Shown here piece after piece: positions 1 through 10,008 of a stretch of 63,127 nucleotides of DNA. The stretch's first letter is position 1; every line of letters begins with the position of its first letter. Below the pieces are notes generated by a model that searched no databases, was not told the DNA's origin, and saw nothing but the letters and a program-made list of their open reading frames with translations. Source of the DNA: an uncultured Clostridia bacterium (GTDB taxonomy: Bacteria > Bacillota > Clostridia > TANB77 > CAG-508); NCBI GenBank assembly GCA_947630065.1, contig CANRGE010000007.1, positions 1-63,127 on the forward strand. The letters run 5' to 3'. Both the position numbers and the translations under genes were made by a program.

Positions 1-78
<78 letters not shown>

Positions 79-94
79 TTGTTTTACCTCTCCT

Positions 95-723
<629 letters not shown>

Positions 724-815
724 TTGTTCTTCTCTCCTTTGTTATTTATTTTTTACTAGTGTCTTTTTTCTGCCACTTTGTTTGCGCATGATATATAATT
801 CTTTATAGATTATAA

Positions 816-1444
<629 letters not shown>

Positions 1445-1485
1445 CTTTTGTTTCTCTCCTTCGTTTTCTAATTTTTTATGCATTT

Positions 1486-1514
1486 ATTATATTCTCTAAT
1501 TGTTATTCTGTCAA
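1486..1514 (-). promoter_or_regulatory. consensus sigma-A promoter of the C-B-A pilin cluster
   Basis: On the minus strand, TTGACA (1509-1514), a 17-base spacer and TATAAT (1486-1491). Both hexamers are perfect, about 40 bases upstream of the gene C start. Roughly 70 bases around it are nearly identical to the region upstream of gene D (5933-5961), so promoter and leader moved together as one unit. Confidence 0.8.
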
Positions 1515-1529
1515 TTATTTTTTTAAGAT

Positions 1530-1740
1530 ACAAAAAATTCTTCGAAGGATTGGCTTATCAATTTGTAGGGGCGATTTTAATCGCCCGTTCTTCGAAGAAT
1601 TTTCTAATATCATATTATATTTATTTTTTATTTCATTTTATCTGGTTAATTTTTTATTAGTTATTTTTTTAGCATATCCGTTGGAGAGCGGGCGATTAAA
1701 ATCGTCCCTACACTTATGGAGCATGTCTTCGTAGTATTTT
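1530..1740. repeat. pair of inverted palindromic repeats
   Basis: The sequence around 1553-1582 contains GTAGGGGCGATTTTAATCGC, itself a hairpin, and is enclosed by an ATTCTTCGAAG/CTTCGAAGAAT inverted repeat (about 1533-1605). A reverse-orientation, slightly diverged copy lies at about 1684-1712. Both cores are far more GC-rich than the flanks. No ORF lies between them. This looks like a small REP/MITE-type insertion. Confidence 0.6.
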
Positions 1741-1758
1741 TTCTTTTCTTATGTTTTT

Positions 1759-1787
1759 ATTATATGTTTTAGTTGTTATTCTGTCAA
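1759..1787 (-). promoter_or_regulatory. duplicate consensus promoter without an adjacent gene
   Basis: A second TTGACA (1782-1787), 17-base spacer, TATAAT (1759-1764) on the minus strand. The surrounding GTTATTCTGTCAATT context matches the promoters of genes C and D. It reads towards the palindrome pair and then gene C. It is probably the remnant of a duplicated cassette or the result of the palindrome insertion duplicating the promoter. Confidence 0.55.
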
Positions 1788-1852
1788 TTGTTTTAATTTT
1801 ACTATTACAATTATTCACTATTCATTCTTCATTATTAACTATTCACTAAAAC

Positions 1853-2061
1853 AAAAAAATTCCCCCGCTTTAGCCGTCATGTTCAAGAGATTTTACGGAC
1901 CTGTACTCAAACAGGTGGGTGCCTACCTAAATATTCCTGGGTTTCTTACATAAATGCAAGCATACACGCCATATTTAGAGATTAGCTCCCAATTCCGAAA
2001 CTTGTAGGTTCTAAAATATCTTGTATTGCGTACTACGCAGGGAGTTTTGTATTTACTTGTT
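1853..2061 (-). ncRNA. ssrS: 6S RNA
   Basis: On the minus strand a ~205-nt transcript can be drawn. The 5' arm ACTCCCTGCGTAGTACGCAA pairs with the 3' arm GACGGCTAAAGCGGGGGAA, and the middle holds the GGCACCCACCTGTTTGAG.ACAGGTCC internal helix. These are typical 6S elements: a terminal stem with a GUNCGC-like motif, a large central bubble and a CACC hairpin. It ends in a run of T. 6S RNA mimics an open promoter and sequesters sigma-A RNA polymerase. Identification is by structure and motif recollection, not a covariance search. Confidence 0.8.
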
Positions 2062-2067
2062 AAATAT

Positions 2068-2096
2068 ATATTAACATATTCATATTTTTATTGCAA
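2068..2096 (-). promoter_or_regulatory. promoter of 6S RNA
   Basis: TTGCAA (2091-2096), 17-base spacer, TAATAT (2068-2073) on the minus strand, placing the start near 2061 at the 5' end of the 6S RNA. Confidence 0.6.
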
Positions 2097-2185
2097 ATTT
2101 ATTTTTGTTCTTTAAAGTTAATTAGATAATGTTTTTCTATATTTATCTTCGTTTTTTGTGGTTTTAATAATATTATTATAGTTTT

Positions 2186-2989
2186 TTATATAATAAATGA
2201 TGCTATAAGTACAGCAAGCCCTATAATTACTCTATATATAGCGAATACTTTAAAGCTTCCTTTTTTTAAATATTCTAATAAGAATTTTATTACAAATATT
2301 CCTACTAAAAAGCTTACAAATATTCCTATAAAGAATGGTATACTAAATACAAAGTCTTTAAATTTATACACTGTTGCTGCAAATACTATTGGTGTTGATA
2401 ATAAAAATGAGTATTTTGCTGTTGATTCTCTATCTATTCCCATAAGTCTTCCTGTTGTCATTGTTACTCCTGAGCGTGATACTCCTGGAATAAATGCTAA
2501 ACTTTGAGATAAGCCTATAAGAAATGTTTGTTTTAAGGTCATATCTTCATATTTTGTATCTGATTTTGAATTTTTATCTACTATGTATAATACTATTCCC
2601 ATTACTATTAATGCTATACCTATTATTACTGGTTTTGTTAATACATCTTCTAAAAAATGATCTAATAAAAATCCTATTGCTCCACCTGGTATTGTTGCTA
2701 AAACTATATACCAAAACATTTTTCCTTCTGTCGTTTTTTCTTTTTTAACAGCTAATTTATATCCTCCTTTAAATAGTTCTAACCAATCTTTAAAGAAGAA
2801 TATTGCTATTGCTAAAAGTGTTCCAAAATGTAATGCTACATCAAATCCTTCAAAAGCTTCTATAAATTCTTGTGATTTAGTCCATCCTAATAGCCATGGT
2901 ATAATATTTAAATGTGCTGAACTTGAAATTGGTAAAAGTTCTGTAAGTCCTTGTACTACTCCTAAAATAATTGCTTGTAATATTGTCAT
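2186..2989 (-). CDS. uppP: undecaprenyl-diphosphatase (BacA family)
   Basis: 267 residues, the usual length. UppP removes a phosphate from undecaprenyl diphosphate at the membrane, recycling the lipid carrier for peptidoglycan and giving bacitracin tolerance. The two active-site signatures are visible: Q-G-L-T-E-L-L-P-I-S-S-S-A-H near residues 14-26 (the first acidic residue of the common EGLTE motif is Gln here) and P-G-V-S-R-S-G near 170. The rest is hydrophobic, consistent with about eight membrane segments. The ATG at 2989 follows a GGAAG site. It is a stand-alone gene between 6S RNA and dpsA. Confidence 0.93.
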   Translation of the reverse strand: MTILQAIILGVVQGLTELLPISSSAHLNIIPWLLGWTKSQEFIEAFEGFDVALHFGTLLAIAIFFFKDWLELFKGGYKLAVKKEKTTEGKMFWYIVLATIPGGAIGFLLDHFLEDVLTKPVIIGIALIVMGIVLYIVDKNSKSDTKYEDMTLKQTFLIGLSQSLAFIPGVSRSGVTMTTGRLMGIDRESTAKYSFLLSTPIVFAATVYKFKDFVFSIPFFIGIFVSFLVGIFVIKFLLEYLKKGSFKVFAIYRVIIGLAVLIASFII

Positions 2990-3029
2990 ATTTTTTCTTC
3001 CTTTCTAAATTTCATTTGTTTTTAATATA

Positions 3030-3135
3030 ATTTGTAAATTTTCGCGTCAACAAATCTTTACGCTTCTTTGAGACCTTGAATTTAGATAGCAAACTTTAAG
3101 GTGTAGAGAAAAGGTCTCGCGAAGCGAGATTTGTT
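3030..3135 (-). repeat. dispersed structured repeat, copy 1 (truncated)
   Basis: Minus-orientation copy of the ~170-bp family best seen at 51429-51603. It keeps the AAGGTCTC/GAGACCTT nested stems and the TCTCGCGAAGCGAGA hairpin but lacks the terminal A/T-rich hairpin. It overlaps the 3' end of dpsA. Confidence 0.85.
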
Positions 3136-3986
3136 ATTATGTTTTCTAATGTTTGTTTTATATATTCTGCACTTGTTATAGGTGATACTTTTCCTGGTAA
3201 TGCAGCTGCTAAAATATAATTTTTGTCTAATTCTTTTATTGCTTCTATATCTACCCCTCCTGGGGCTGATGCTAAGTCTATTATTGTAACATCTTTTTTT
3301 GTTTTTTGTAGGTATTCCTTATTAAGTATTACATATGGAATTGTATTAAATATTATATCAAATTTTTCAAGATTTTCCTCTAAATTTTCTAATGGAATTG
3401 CATTATAGCTGTATGCTTTTATCCAAGCTAAATCTTCTTTTTTTCTTGCTTCACAATACACTTTTGAGCCAATTCCATCTAACATTTTTGATAATATTTT
3501 TCCTATTCTTCCAAACCCCATAACTAATACATTACTTCCATGTATGTTTATTCCTGTTTCTTGTATTGCTGTTTGTATTGCACCCTCTGCAGTAGCAATA
3601 GCATTATATATGCTTAGTTCTTCTTGTTGTAATAAATCTATTATTTCTACATCTTTTGATAAATTATATATATTAGGTTTTATTCCACCTGCTATAAATG
3701 TTTTCCCACTTAAGTTTGAAATAGTTTGCTCTAAATTTATTTCATTTTCACTAAAGCTTGCAAATATATTTTTGGAATCTTTTGTTAATGGTGTTGGTCC
3801 TACAATAATTTTAGAAAACTTTATTGCATCTTCTAGAGATTTTGCTTTTATACTTTCATCTATTTGGCTAGATTTTTCTAGTCCAAATGTAGTTACATTA
3901 TAGCCATCTTTTTTTAAAATTTTAGCAAGTTCTACAGAGCGCAAGTCTCCCCCTATAACTGTTATATTTTTTTGCAAATTAATCAC
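3096..3986 (-). CDS. dpsA: dipicolinate synthase subunit A
   Basis: 296 residues. With DpsB it makes dipicolinic acid from dihydrodipicolinate in the mother cell during sporulation. The N-terminus V-I-G-G-D-L-R-S-V-E-L-A is the DpsA-type start of a first Rossmann-like domain. A second nucleotide-binding fold has V-L-V-M-G-F-G-R-I-G near residue 151, and I-D-L-A-S-A-P-G-G-V-D follows near 240. No dpsB is adjacent, which is unusual because the two are commonly paired. The last nine or so codons (A-S-R-D-L-F-S-T-P) and the stop lie inside the dispersed repeat at 3030-3135, so repeat insertion seems to have rewritten the C-terminus. Confidence 0.9.
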   Translation of the reverse strand: MINLQKNITVIGGDLRSVELAKILKKDGYNVTTFGLEKSSQIDESIKAKSLEDAIKFSKIIVGPTPLTKDSKNIFASFSENEINLEQTISNLSGKTFIAGGIKPNIYNLSKDVEIIDLLQQEELSIYNAIATAEGAIQTAIQETGINIHGSNVLVMGFGRIGKILSKMLDGIGSKVYCEARKKEDLAWIKAYSYNAIPLENLEENLEKFDIIFNTIPYVILNKEYLQKTKKDVTIIDLASAPGGVDIEAIKELDKNYILAAALPGKVSPITSAEYIKQTLENIITNLASRDLFSTP

Positions 3987-4030
3987 ATTCCTTTCGTAGT
4001 ATGTATATTTGCAAAAGAATATTTTTATTC

Positions 4031-5218
4031 CTATTCACGCTCTTTTTCTTGCTGTTTTTCTTTATTTTTTTGTATTCCCAGGCTTCCTAAATTAATTTTT
4101 CCTACTAATTTTGTTGTTCTTTCTAAATGTTCTAGTAGTTTTGCTTCTTTTTTCGTAAATGAATATTCTGGTATTTTTGAATCTTCTGATGGATAATTTA
4201 AATATGCTTTAATTGGTATGAAAATTGGTTCTGAGTCTGCTTTTTTATAATATGTACTATCTGTATCTATTGCTGCATTAACAAATTTTATTGCATTATC
4301 TTTTTCGCCTTTTATCATATAAATTTTTGCCAAATTATAATATGCTCTTGCTTCTACTTGTTCACCTTTAGTGCTTTGTAAAAAGTATTTTTCTGCTTCA
4401 TCTAAATCATTGTATATAAAATTTATTTCTCCTAAATTATAGTATGCATTATATAACAATGTATTAATTTCTGCTGCTTTTTCATAACAATCTTTAGCAC
4501 TTTTAAAATCATTTAACATTGTATATACAATTCCTAAATTGTAATATATATCGTAATCTGCTGGATTATATTTTAATGCATCCATATAGATATTTACTGC
4601 TTCTTTATATCTTTCTTGTTCACAATAAATATCTCCTAATAATTGTGTTGCTTTTAAATAATTTGGTTGTTTTTTTAATAATGTTTCTAACATTTCTGCT
4701 GCTTGTTCTTTTTGGTCTAGGTCATTTAATAAATTAGATATTTTGTAATATGAATCATAGTCTGTTTTATTTATATCTATTACATGCACATATTCATCTA
4801 TTGCTTTTCTCATTCCGCCTTCTTTTTCATATATTTCGGCTAGCATTTTATGTCCTATATAACTTTCGGGATATTTTGTAACTAAATCTATTAAAAATTT
4901 TTTTGCTTGTTTATTATTTTTTATAATTATGAAAAATTTACTTAATGCGACATACATGAGTTCAGAAAAATTTATTTTTCTATGTTCTAATATTATTACA
5001 ATTAAAGGTATTACTATTGCTAGCATATACATTATCGTTGTAAGTATTGCACCATATTTTAAAGAAAATATTATTTCTATAAAATTGATTGCTATACCTA
5101 TTGCTTGCAAGCATAATATTACAACATAGTTAGTATCATTTTTTTTGAGCATTTTGAAAAATATTATTATAAATAATGAAAATGCTACTACATTAAATAA
5201 TATTTTTAGTATTAACAT
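4031..5218 (-). CDS. membrane-anchored tetratricopeptide repeat protein
   Basis: 395 residues. Three hydrophobic segments fill the first ~80 residues. A soluble domain follows with about six to seven 34-residue TPR units (residues ~110-320), for example A-D-Y-D-I-Y-Y-N-L-G-I-V-Y and L-Y-N-A-Y-Y-N-L-G-E-I-N-F. The tail is charged and Lys/Glu-rich. TPR arrays mediate protein contacts; no enzymatic motif is seen. It is a scaffold-like protein of unknown role, transcribed towards dpsA with a 44-base gap. Confidence 0.8.
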   Translation of the reverse strand: MLILKILFNVVAFSLFIIIFFKMLKKNDTNYVVILCLQAIGIAINFIEIIFSLKYGAILTTIMYMLAIVIPLIVIILEHRKINFSELMYVALSKFFIIIKNNKQAKKFLIDLVTKYPESYIGHKMLAEIYEKEGGMRKAIDEYVHVIDINKTDYDSYYKISNLLNDLDQKEQAAEMLETLLKKQPNYLKATQLLGDIYCEQERYKEAVNIYMDALKYNPADYDIYYNLGIVYTMLNDFKSAKDCYEKAAEINTLLYNAYYNLGEINFIYNDLDEAEKYFLQSTKGEQVEARAYYNLAKIYMIKGEKDNAIKFVNAAIDTDSTYYKKADSEPIFIPIKAYLNYPSEDSKIPEYSFTKKEAKLLEHLERTTKLVGKINLGSLGIQKNKEKQQEKERE

Positions 5219-5294
5219 ATTTGTCTCCTTTCTCTAATTTAATGCATATTCATTTTATGACATTTTTAGCAAAATGTCCATAGTTTAGGCAAAA

Positions 5295-5326
5295 AATAAC
5301 AAAGGAATTATTATTCCTTTGTTATT
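5295..5326 (-). terminator. terminator of pilin-like gene D
   Basis: A 14-bp inverted repeat (AATAACAAAGGAAT with its complement, 4-base loop) that starts at the gene D stop codon and is followed on the minus strand by a T-run at 5294-5289. Confidence 0.8.
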
Positions 5327-5893
5327 TTATTGGTATGAAATAAATTCCTCTACCTATATTAACTTCTCCTGAACCAGAAATTACATAATATATTTTACTT
5401 CCCTTTTCTAATGGTAAAAATGCACTACTTCTATTCCATTGTGAGTTATTCTCTTGTAAAAATATAACTCCTTCAGTTTCAGAATATTTATCAAGATATA
5501 AATTAAAAGCTTTTCCACCATTTAGTGCAATACTTCGTAGTAAAAAGTATCCATCACATGGAGTTGTATAAACATTACTTGCAGATGAATATGGTGTTAA
5601 ATCTACTTTATTTGAATAATCTGGTATAGGTAAATTAATTAGGTTTCTATTTCCATAAATATAATCATCTATTTTTGCAAGTTCGTTTTGTTCTTGTTCT
5701 GCTTTGTTTTGGTATTTATCTACTGCTGTTTCTGCTCCTTTTAGCATTCCATTATCTCCGTAGTGCAAAGTTTATTGCTACTCCTGTTAAGATTAATAAT
5801 AAAATTATTGTTATTATTAGTGCTATTAGTGTTATTCCTCTTTCTTTCCTATTCGTGTGTGTGTGTGTGTGTTACAACTTCAATGCTTTTCAT
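5322..5893 (-). CDS. pilin-like protein D, CA-tract gene with an extra base at the junction
   Basis: ATG at 5891-5893; leader M-K-S-I-E-V-V-T-(H-T)n with the shortest tract (9 units). The Gly codon of G-I-T-L-I-A-L starts at 5838, 55 bases from the start, so the leader stops at GAA-TAG; one more CA unit would open it. As in C and E there is one surplus base after the hydrophobic segment: its frame ends A-L-R-R-stop while the body resumes Y-G-D-N-G-M-L-K-G-A-E-T-A-V-D-K-Y one base later. The body (to 5322) carries the shared stalk and a distinct, probably beta-rich C-terminal domain (P-C-D-G-Y-F-L-L-R-S-I-A-L-N-G-G, ending G-I-Y-F-I-P-I-K). It sits alone between the TPR gene and rplQ with its own promoter and terminator. 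Confidence 0.65.
5855..5872 (-). repeat. CA/GT microsatellite in leader of gene D
   Basis: Nine perfect GT units on the plus strand, the shortest intact tract of the family. Confidence 0.85.
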
Positions 5894-5932
5894 CTTTTGT
5901 TCCTCTCTTTCATTTTTAATTTTTATGCATTT

Positions 5933-5961
5933 ATTATATTCTCTAATTGTTATTCTGTCAA
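5933..5961 (-). promoter_or_regulatory. consensus sigma-A promoter of gene D
   Basis: TTGACA (5956-5961), 17-base spacer, TATAAT (5933-5938) on the minus strand, the same perfect promoter as at gene C. Confidence 0.8.
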
Positions 5962-5977
5962 TTATTTTTTTAAGATA

Positions 5978-6150
5978 GAACAAATCTCGCTTCGTGAGAC
6001 CTTTTCTCTACATCTTAAAGTTTGCTATCTAAATTCAAGGTCTCAAAGAAGCGTAAAGATTTGTTGACGCGAAAATTTACAAAGTAAATTTTCTGTGCAA
6101 TGTTATTTTTTTATATAATAGGAAAGTAGAACTTTCCTATTATATAAAAA
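5978..6150 (+). repeat. dispersed structured repeat, copy 2 (full length)
   Basis: Full-length plus-orientation copy lying immediately upstream of gene D and downstream of rplQ. It ends in the long A/T-rich palindrome around GGAAAGT/ACTTTCC at about 6116-6146. Confidence 0.9.
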
Positions 6151-6177
6151 AAAAGAAACTTCATTTAAAATGAAGTT
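6147..6177 (-). terminator. terminator after rplQ
   Basis: Palindrome AACTTCATTT/AAATGAAGTT at 6157-6177, followed on the minus strand by a long T-run. It ends the ribosomal protein-rpoA operon. Confidence 0.8.
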
Positions 6178-6192
6178 CTCTTCGTTATCTTA

Positions 6193-6726
6193 TTATAATA
6201 ATTCAAGTATAGCCATTGGTGCAGAGTCTCCTCTACGCATTCCTATTTTTACTATACGTGTATATCCACCATTTCTATCTTGGTATTTTGGTGCTATTTC
6301 GTTAAATAATTTTGATGGTAAGTCTATATTTTTACCTTCTGCATCTTTAACTTTGTTAATTTTTTTCATTATTTTCTTTCTTGCATTTAATCTTGATGGC
6401 ATGTCTTTTTGTCTTGATACAGTTTTTTCTTCTTTAACTACTCTTAAATATTCTTTACCATTTTTGCTTGTTACTTTTTCTGTTTCTTTATTTCCTTTAG
6501 AGTCTAATTTTGCTGTAACTATTTTTACATCTACCATTTCAAAATTATCTTTTTCTTTTATAGCTAATGCTATTATACTGTCAGCTATAGCTTTTACTTC
6601 TTTAGCCCTTGCTTCTGTTGTTGTAATTTTTCCATGTAAGATTAGGTCTGTTGTTAAGCTTTTTAACATTGCTAATCTTATGTCTGTAGTTTTACCTAAT
6701 TTTCTATTTCTAGCCAATTTATTCAC
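6193..6726 (-). CDS. rplQ: 50S ribosomal protein L17 (long form)
   Basis: 177 residues against about 115-120 in most bacteria. The N-terminal [12 protein letters not shown] and the C-terminal [19 protein letters not shown] are typical L17. The excess is a charged insertion at residues ~70-130 between the first helices and the conserved end; I recall similar insertions in Lachnospiraceae-type Clostridia. L17 lies at the exit-tunnel side of the large subunit. It is the last gene of the operon, 18 bases after rpoA. Confidence 0.95.
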   Translation of the reverse strand: MNKLARNRKLGKTTDIRLAMLKSLTTDLILHGKITTTEARAKEVKAIADSIIALAIKEKDNFEMVDVKIVTAKLDSKGNKETEKVTSKNGKEYLRVVKEEKTVSRQKDMPSRLNARKKIMKKINKVKDAEGKNIDLPSKLFNEIAPKYQDRNGGYTRIVKIGMRRGDSAPMAILELL

Positions 6727-6744
6727 CTCTTCTATTAATTGATT

Positions 6745-7692
6745 TTATTCTTCTTCTTGAGCGAAATCTAATCCTAATGAATGTAATTTATTTGTTACTT
6801 CATCTAAAGATTTCTTTCCTAAGTTTCTTACTTTCATCATTTCTGCTTCTGATTTATTTGCTAAATCTTCAACAGTAGATATTCCTGCTCTTTTTAAGCA
6901 GTTAAAAGATCTAACAGATAATTCTAGGTCTTCTATAGACATTTCTAGAACTTTTTCTTTCTTAGATTCTTCTTTTTCAACCATTACTTGAGTGTTCTTT
7001 GCTGCTTCTGATAAATCTATAAATAATTCTAAGTGACCTGTCATAACTTTTGCAGCTAAGCTTAATGCTTCATATGCTTTTAAGCTTCCGTCTGTCCATA
7101 CTTCGATAATTAATTTATCAAAGTCTACCATTTGTCCAACTCTAGTGTTTTCTACAGAATAATTAACTTTTTTAACTGGAGTGTATATAGAGTCTATTGG
7201 TAATACAGATATATCTTGATTTGGCTTTTTATTTTTTACAGCACTATTATATCCTCTACCTTTATCTACTGTCATTTCCATTTTTAAAGATCCACCTTCT
7301 GATACAGTGGCTATATGTAAATCTGGATTTAGTATTTCTACAGAGCTATCTGCTATTATATCTCCTGCAGTTACTTCTCCTTCTCCTTTAAAGTCTATTC
7401 TTATCATTTTTTCTTCGTTGTCAAATGTTTTTAATCTAACATTTTTTAGATTAACTATTATTTCAGGTACATCTTCTACAACATTTGGTATTGTAGAAAA
7501 TTCATGTACTACACCTTCTATTTTTACACTTGTTATTGCAGCACCTGGAAGTGATGAAAGTAAAATCCTTCTTAATGAATTTCCTATTGTTACACCATAT
7601 CCACGTTCTAATGGTTCACATACAAATTTTGCATAATTATTTTCATCGTCTACTTCTAAACATTCAATATTTGGCTTTTCAAATTCTATCAT
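6745..7692 (-). CDS. rpoA: RNA polymerase alpha subunit
   Basis: 315 residues. The N-terminal dimerisation domain has [25 protein letters not shown] (residues ~27-50). The C-terminal DNA- and activator-binding domain has [14 protein letters not shown] and the helix-hairpin-helix [11 protein letters not shown] (residues ~258-305). It sits between rpsD and rplQ as in other Firmicutes. A stem-loop in the 138-base gap upstream (7709-7746) has no T-run and may be a processing or mRNA-stability element. Confidence 0.97.
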   Translation of the reverse strand: MIEFEKPNIECLEVDDENNYAKFVCEPLERGYGVTIGNSLRRILLSSLPGAAITSVKIEGVVHEFSTIPNVVEDVPEIIVNLKNVRLKTFDNEEKMIRIDFKGEGEVTAGDIIADSSVEILNPDLHIATVSEGGSLKMEMTVDKGRGYNSAVKNKKPNQDISVLPIDSIYTPVKKVNYSVENTRVGQMVDFDKLIIEVWTDGSLKAYEALSLAAKVMTGHLELFIDLSEAAKNTQVMVEKEESKKEKVLEMSIEDLELSVRSFNCLKRAGISTVEDLANKSEAEMMKVRNLGKKSLDEVTNKLHSLGLDFAQEEE

Positions 7693-7830
7693 TTTTACCT
7701 CCTAATAGAAGCTAATATTGAAAGGTTTTGCCTTTTTCTTTCAATATTCATTACTTCTTCTATATTACTCACATAATGTGAAACTCATAAAGTCAAAGTA
7801 TTTTTTCTCTAACTTATAATGTGTTAACTA

Positions 7831-8457
7831 TTATTTAGAGTAAAGCTCTACTATTAAGTGTTCTTGTACTGGTATATCTATATCTTCTCTTGAAGCTAGT
7901 CTTACTACTTTTCCACCTAATTTTTCAGCATCTTTTTCAAGCCAAGTTGGTACTGGTCTTGCAGAATTTGCTTCTACATTTTGTTTTATTATTTCTTTAT
8001 CTTTTTTAAGTTCTCTAACTGCTATAACATCTCCTGCTTTTACTAAATATGATGCTATATCAACTTTTTTACCATTAACTTCGAATAATCCATGATTTAC
8101 TAATTGTCTTGCTTGTGCTCTTGATGCACCATATCCTAATCTATATACAACATTGTCTAATCTACTTTCTAATATTTGAAGTAAATTTTCACCAGTAATT
8201 CCTTTTTTATTTGAAGCCATTTCAAAATATTTTCTAAATTGTTTTTCTGCTACTCCATAGAATGATTTTGTTTTTTGTTTTTCTCTTAATTGAGTTCCGT
8301 ATTCAGAAAGTTTTGCTTTCTTTTGTCCGTGATCTCCTGGTGCATAGTTTCTTCTAGAAACAGAACATTTATCTGTGTAACATCTATCACCTTTTAAGAA
8401 TAGCTTTTGGCCTTCTCTACGGCAAATACGGCATTGTTCATCTTTATATCTTGCCAT
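7831..8457 (-). CDS. rpsD: 30S ribosomal protein S4
   Basis: 208 residues. The N-terminal zinc-type motif (C-R-I-C near residue 9, then C-Y-T-D-K-C) marks the Cys-containing S4 form. The S4 RNA-binding domain has [26 protein letters not shown] near residues 98-122. S4 nucleates 30S assembly and in Firmicutes represses its own synthesis. The gene lies inside the alpha operon here rather than alone as in B. subtilis. Confidence 0.97.
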   Translation of the reverse strand: MARYKDEQCRICRREGQKLFLKGDRCYTDKCSVSRRNYAPGDHGQKKAKLSEYGTQLREKQKTKSFYGVAEKQFRKYFEMASNKKGITGENLLQILESRLDNVVYRLGYGASRAQARQLVNHGLFEVNGKKVDIASYLVKAGDVIAVRELKKDKEIIKQNVEANSARPVPTWLEKDAEKLGGKVVRLASREDIDIPVQEHLIVELYSK

Positions 8458-8525
8458 TTTATTTCTCCTTTCAATAAACTTGTTTATTGTTTCTTTTCTT
8501 ACCTAAATAGGTAAATATATTTCTA

Positions 8526-8924
8526 CTAAACTCTTCTTCTTTTTGGTGGTCTGCAACCATTGTGTGGAATTGGTGTTACATCTTTTATAGCACTAATTTC
8601 TAATCCTGCTGTTTGTAATGATCTAATTGCAGCTTCACGTCCTGAACCTGGTCCTTTAACAAAAACTTCTACAGTTTTTAAACCATGTTCCATACCTGCT
8701 TTTGCAGCTGTTTCAGCAGCTTCACCAGCAGCAAATGGTGTGCTTTTTTTAGAACCTTTAAATCCAAGTTCTCCAGCACTTGCCCATGAAATAACATTAC
8801 CTTGAGTATCTGTTATTGTAACTATTGTATTATTAAAGCTTGAATGTATATGTGCAGCACCTTTTTCAATATTTTTTCTATTTCTTCTAGGTGTTTTCTT
8901 TGCTACAGTTTTCTTATTAGCCAT
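8526..8924 (-). CDS. rpsK: 30S ribosomal protein S11
   Basis: 132 residues. A basic N-terminal tail is followed by the S11 core [16 protein letters not shown] and the C-terminal signature [15 protein letters not shown]11 is part of the 30S platform that holds the mRNA near the E site. It starts 17 bases after rpsM with an AGGAGG site. Confidence 0.97.
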   Translation of the reverse strand: MANKKTVAKKTPRRNRKNIEKGAAHIHSSFNNTIVTITDTQGNVISWASAGELGFKGSKKSTPFAAGEAAETAAKAGMEHGLKTVEVFVKGPGSGREAAIRSLQTAGLEISAIKDVTPIPHNGCRPPKRRRV

Positions 8925-8940
8925 TTGGTTTTATACCTCC

Positions 8941-9309
8941 TTATTTCTTACTTTTACTAACTAATTTTCTTGGACCTTTTCTTGTACGGGCATTAGTTTT
9001 TGTTCTTTGTCCTCTTACAGGTAGTCCTTTTCTATGTCTTAATCCTCTATAACATCCGATTTCAGTAAGTCTTTTTATATTTAAAGCTACTTCTCTTCTT
9101 AAGTCACCTTCTACTTTGTATTTTTCATCAATAACTTTTCTTATTGCATTTACTTGGTCATCTGTTAAGTCTTTTACTCTAGTATCTGGATCTACTCCAG
9201 CTTCTTTAAGTATTTTTCTAGAACTTGATACACCTATTCCATAAATATATGTAAGTCCTATTTCAACTCTTTTTTCTCTAGGTAAATCGATTCCTGATAT
9301 ACGAGCCAT
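8941..9309 (-). CDS. rpsM: 30S ribosomal protein S13
   Basis: 122 residues from the ATG at 9307-9309 ([10 protein letters not shown]), which has a GGAGG site just upstream; a longer in-frame extension to 9390 lacks one and is not family-like. The C-terminus [16 protein letters not shown] is the S13 signature. S13 sits in the 30S head and contacts 5S/23S rRNA and P-site tRNA. Confidence 0.96.
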   Translation of the reverse strand: MARISGIDLPREKRVEIGLTYIYGIGVSSSRKILKEAGVDPDTRVKDLTDDQVNAIRKVIDEKYKVEGDLRREVALNIKRLTEIGCYRGLRHRKGLPVRGQRTKTNARTRKGPRKLVSKSKK

Positions 9310-9465
9310 AAATTTTAGCACCTCCAAAATATATTTGTTTTTATTTTTAGTTTTTAGATTCAAATATTTAAGTGAAATGTATATAAACACTTTAAGAGTT
9401 GCAAAACTGCAACTTTAAAAAAATTTTATATAGTGAATTAAATACTTAAATCTTAGATTTATATA

Positions 9466-9511
9466 AACACAAAACTAGTTTTTTATCAGCCGCTACATAG
9501 TTTTTGTGTTA
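9466..9511 (-). other. stem-loop between rpmJ and rpsM
   Basis: An 11-bp inverted repeat (AACACAAAA-CTA with TAGTTTTGTGTT) with a ~20-base loop containing TAGCGGCTGAT. A second small hairpin (AGTTGCA/TGCAACT) lies at 9397-9414. The spacer of 220 bases before rpsM is unusually long for this operon. It could be an attenuator or a ribosomal-protein binding site; nothing proves it. Confidence 0.35.
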
Positions 9512-9529
9512 ATACCTGTGTGTTTTCTT

Positions 9530-9643
9530 CTATCCTTGTCTTTGTTTGTGTTTAGGATTTTCACAAATTACTCTTATAACACCTTTTCTCTTAATTACTT
9601 TGCATTTTTCACAAATTGGTTTTACTGATGGTCTTACTTTCAT
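9530..9643 (-). CDS. rpmJ: 50S ribosomal protein L36
   Basis: 37 residues: [15 protein letters not shown] then [11 protein letters not shown]. This is the zinc-binding form with Cys-x2-Cys, Cys and His ligands all present. ATG at 9641-9643 with AGGAGG upstream. It is in the standard infA-rpmJ-rpsM order. Confidence 0.97.
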   Translation of the reverse strand: MKVRPSVKPICEKCKVIKRKGVIRVICENPKHKQRQG

Positions 9644-9721
9644 TAATTACACCTCCTGTAAATATTAGATATTCGGGTTAATGTATAATAATTATAGAAC
9701 AATACAAGTATTGTTCGTATA

Positions 9722-9949
9722 TTATTTTGCTCTCCATGTTATTCTACCTCTTGTTAGGTCATATGGTGATAATTCTACTTTTACTTTATCGCCTGGTAGA
9801 ATTTTTATATAATTCATTCTCAATTTTCCTGAAATATGAGCTAATATTTGATGCCCATTTTCAAGTTCTACTTTGAAATTAGTATTAGGTAATGTTTCTA
9901 CAACAGTTCCTTCTACTTCAATTATATCTTCTTTTGCCAATTTTTTCAC
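9722..9949 (-). CDS. infA: translation initiation factor IF-1
   Basis: 75 residues, close to the typical 72. It is a single S1/OB-fold protein with [21 protein letters not shown] and the C-terminal [14 protein letters not shown]. It binds the 30S A site during initiation. The N-terminus is M-K-K-L-A-K-E-D rather than the usual M-A-K-E-D. Confidence 0.97.
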   Translation of the reverse strand: MKKLAKEDIIEVEGTVVETLPNTNFKVELENGHQILAHISGKLRMNYIKILPGDKVKVELSPYDLTRGRITWRAK

Positions 9950-10008
9950 TCCTTAAATATAAATATTTAACATTTTTACATAATTAGCTTATATAGTATA
10001 CATCATAT

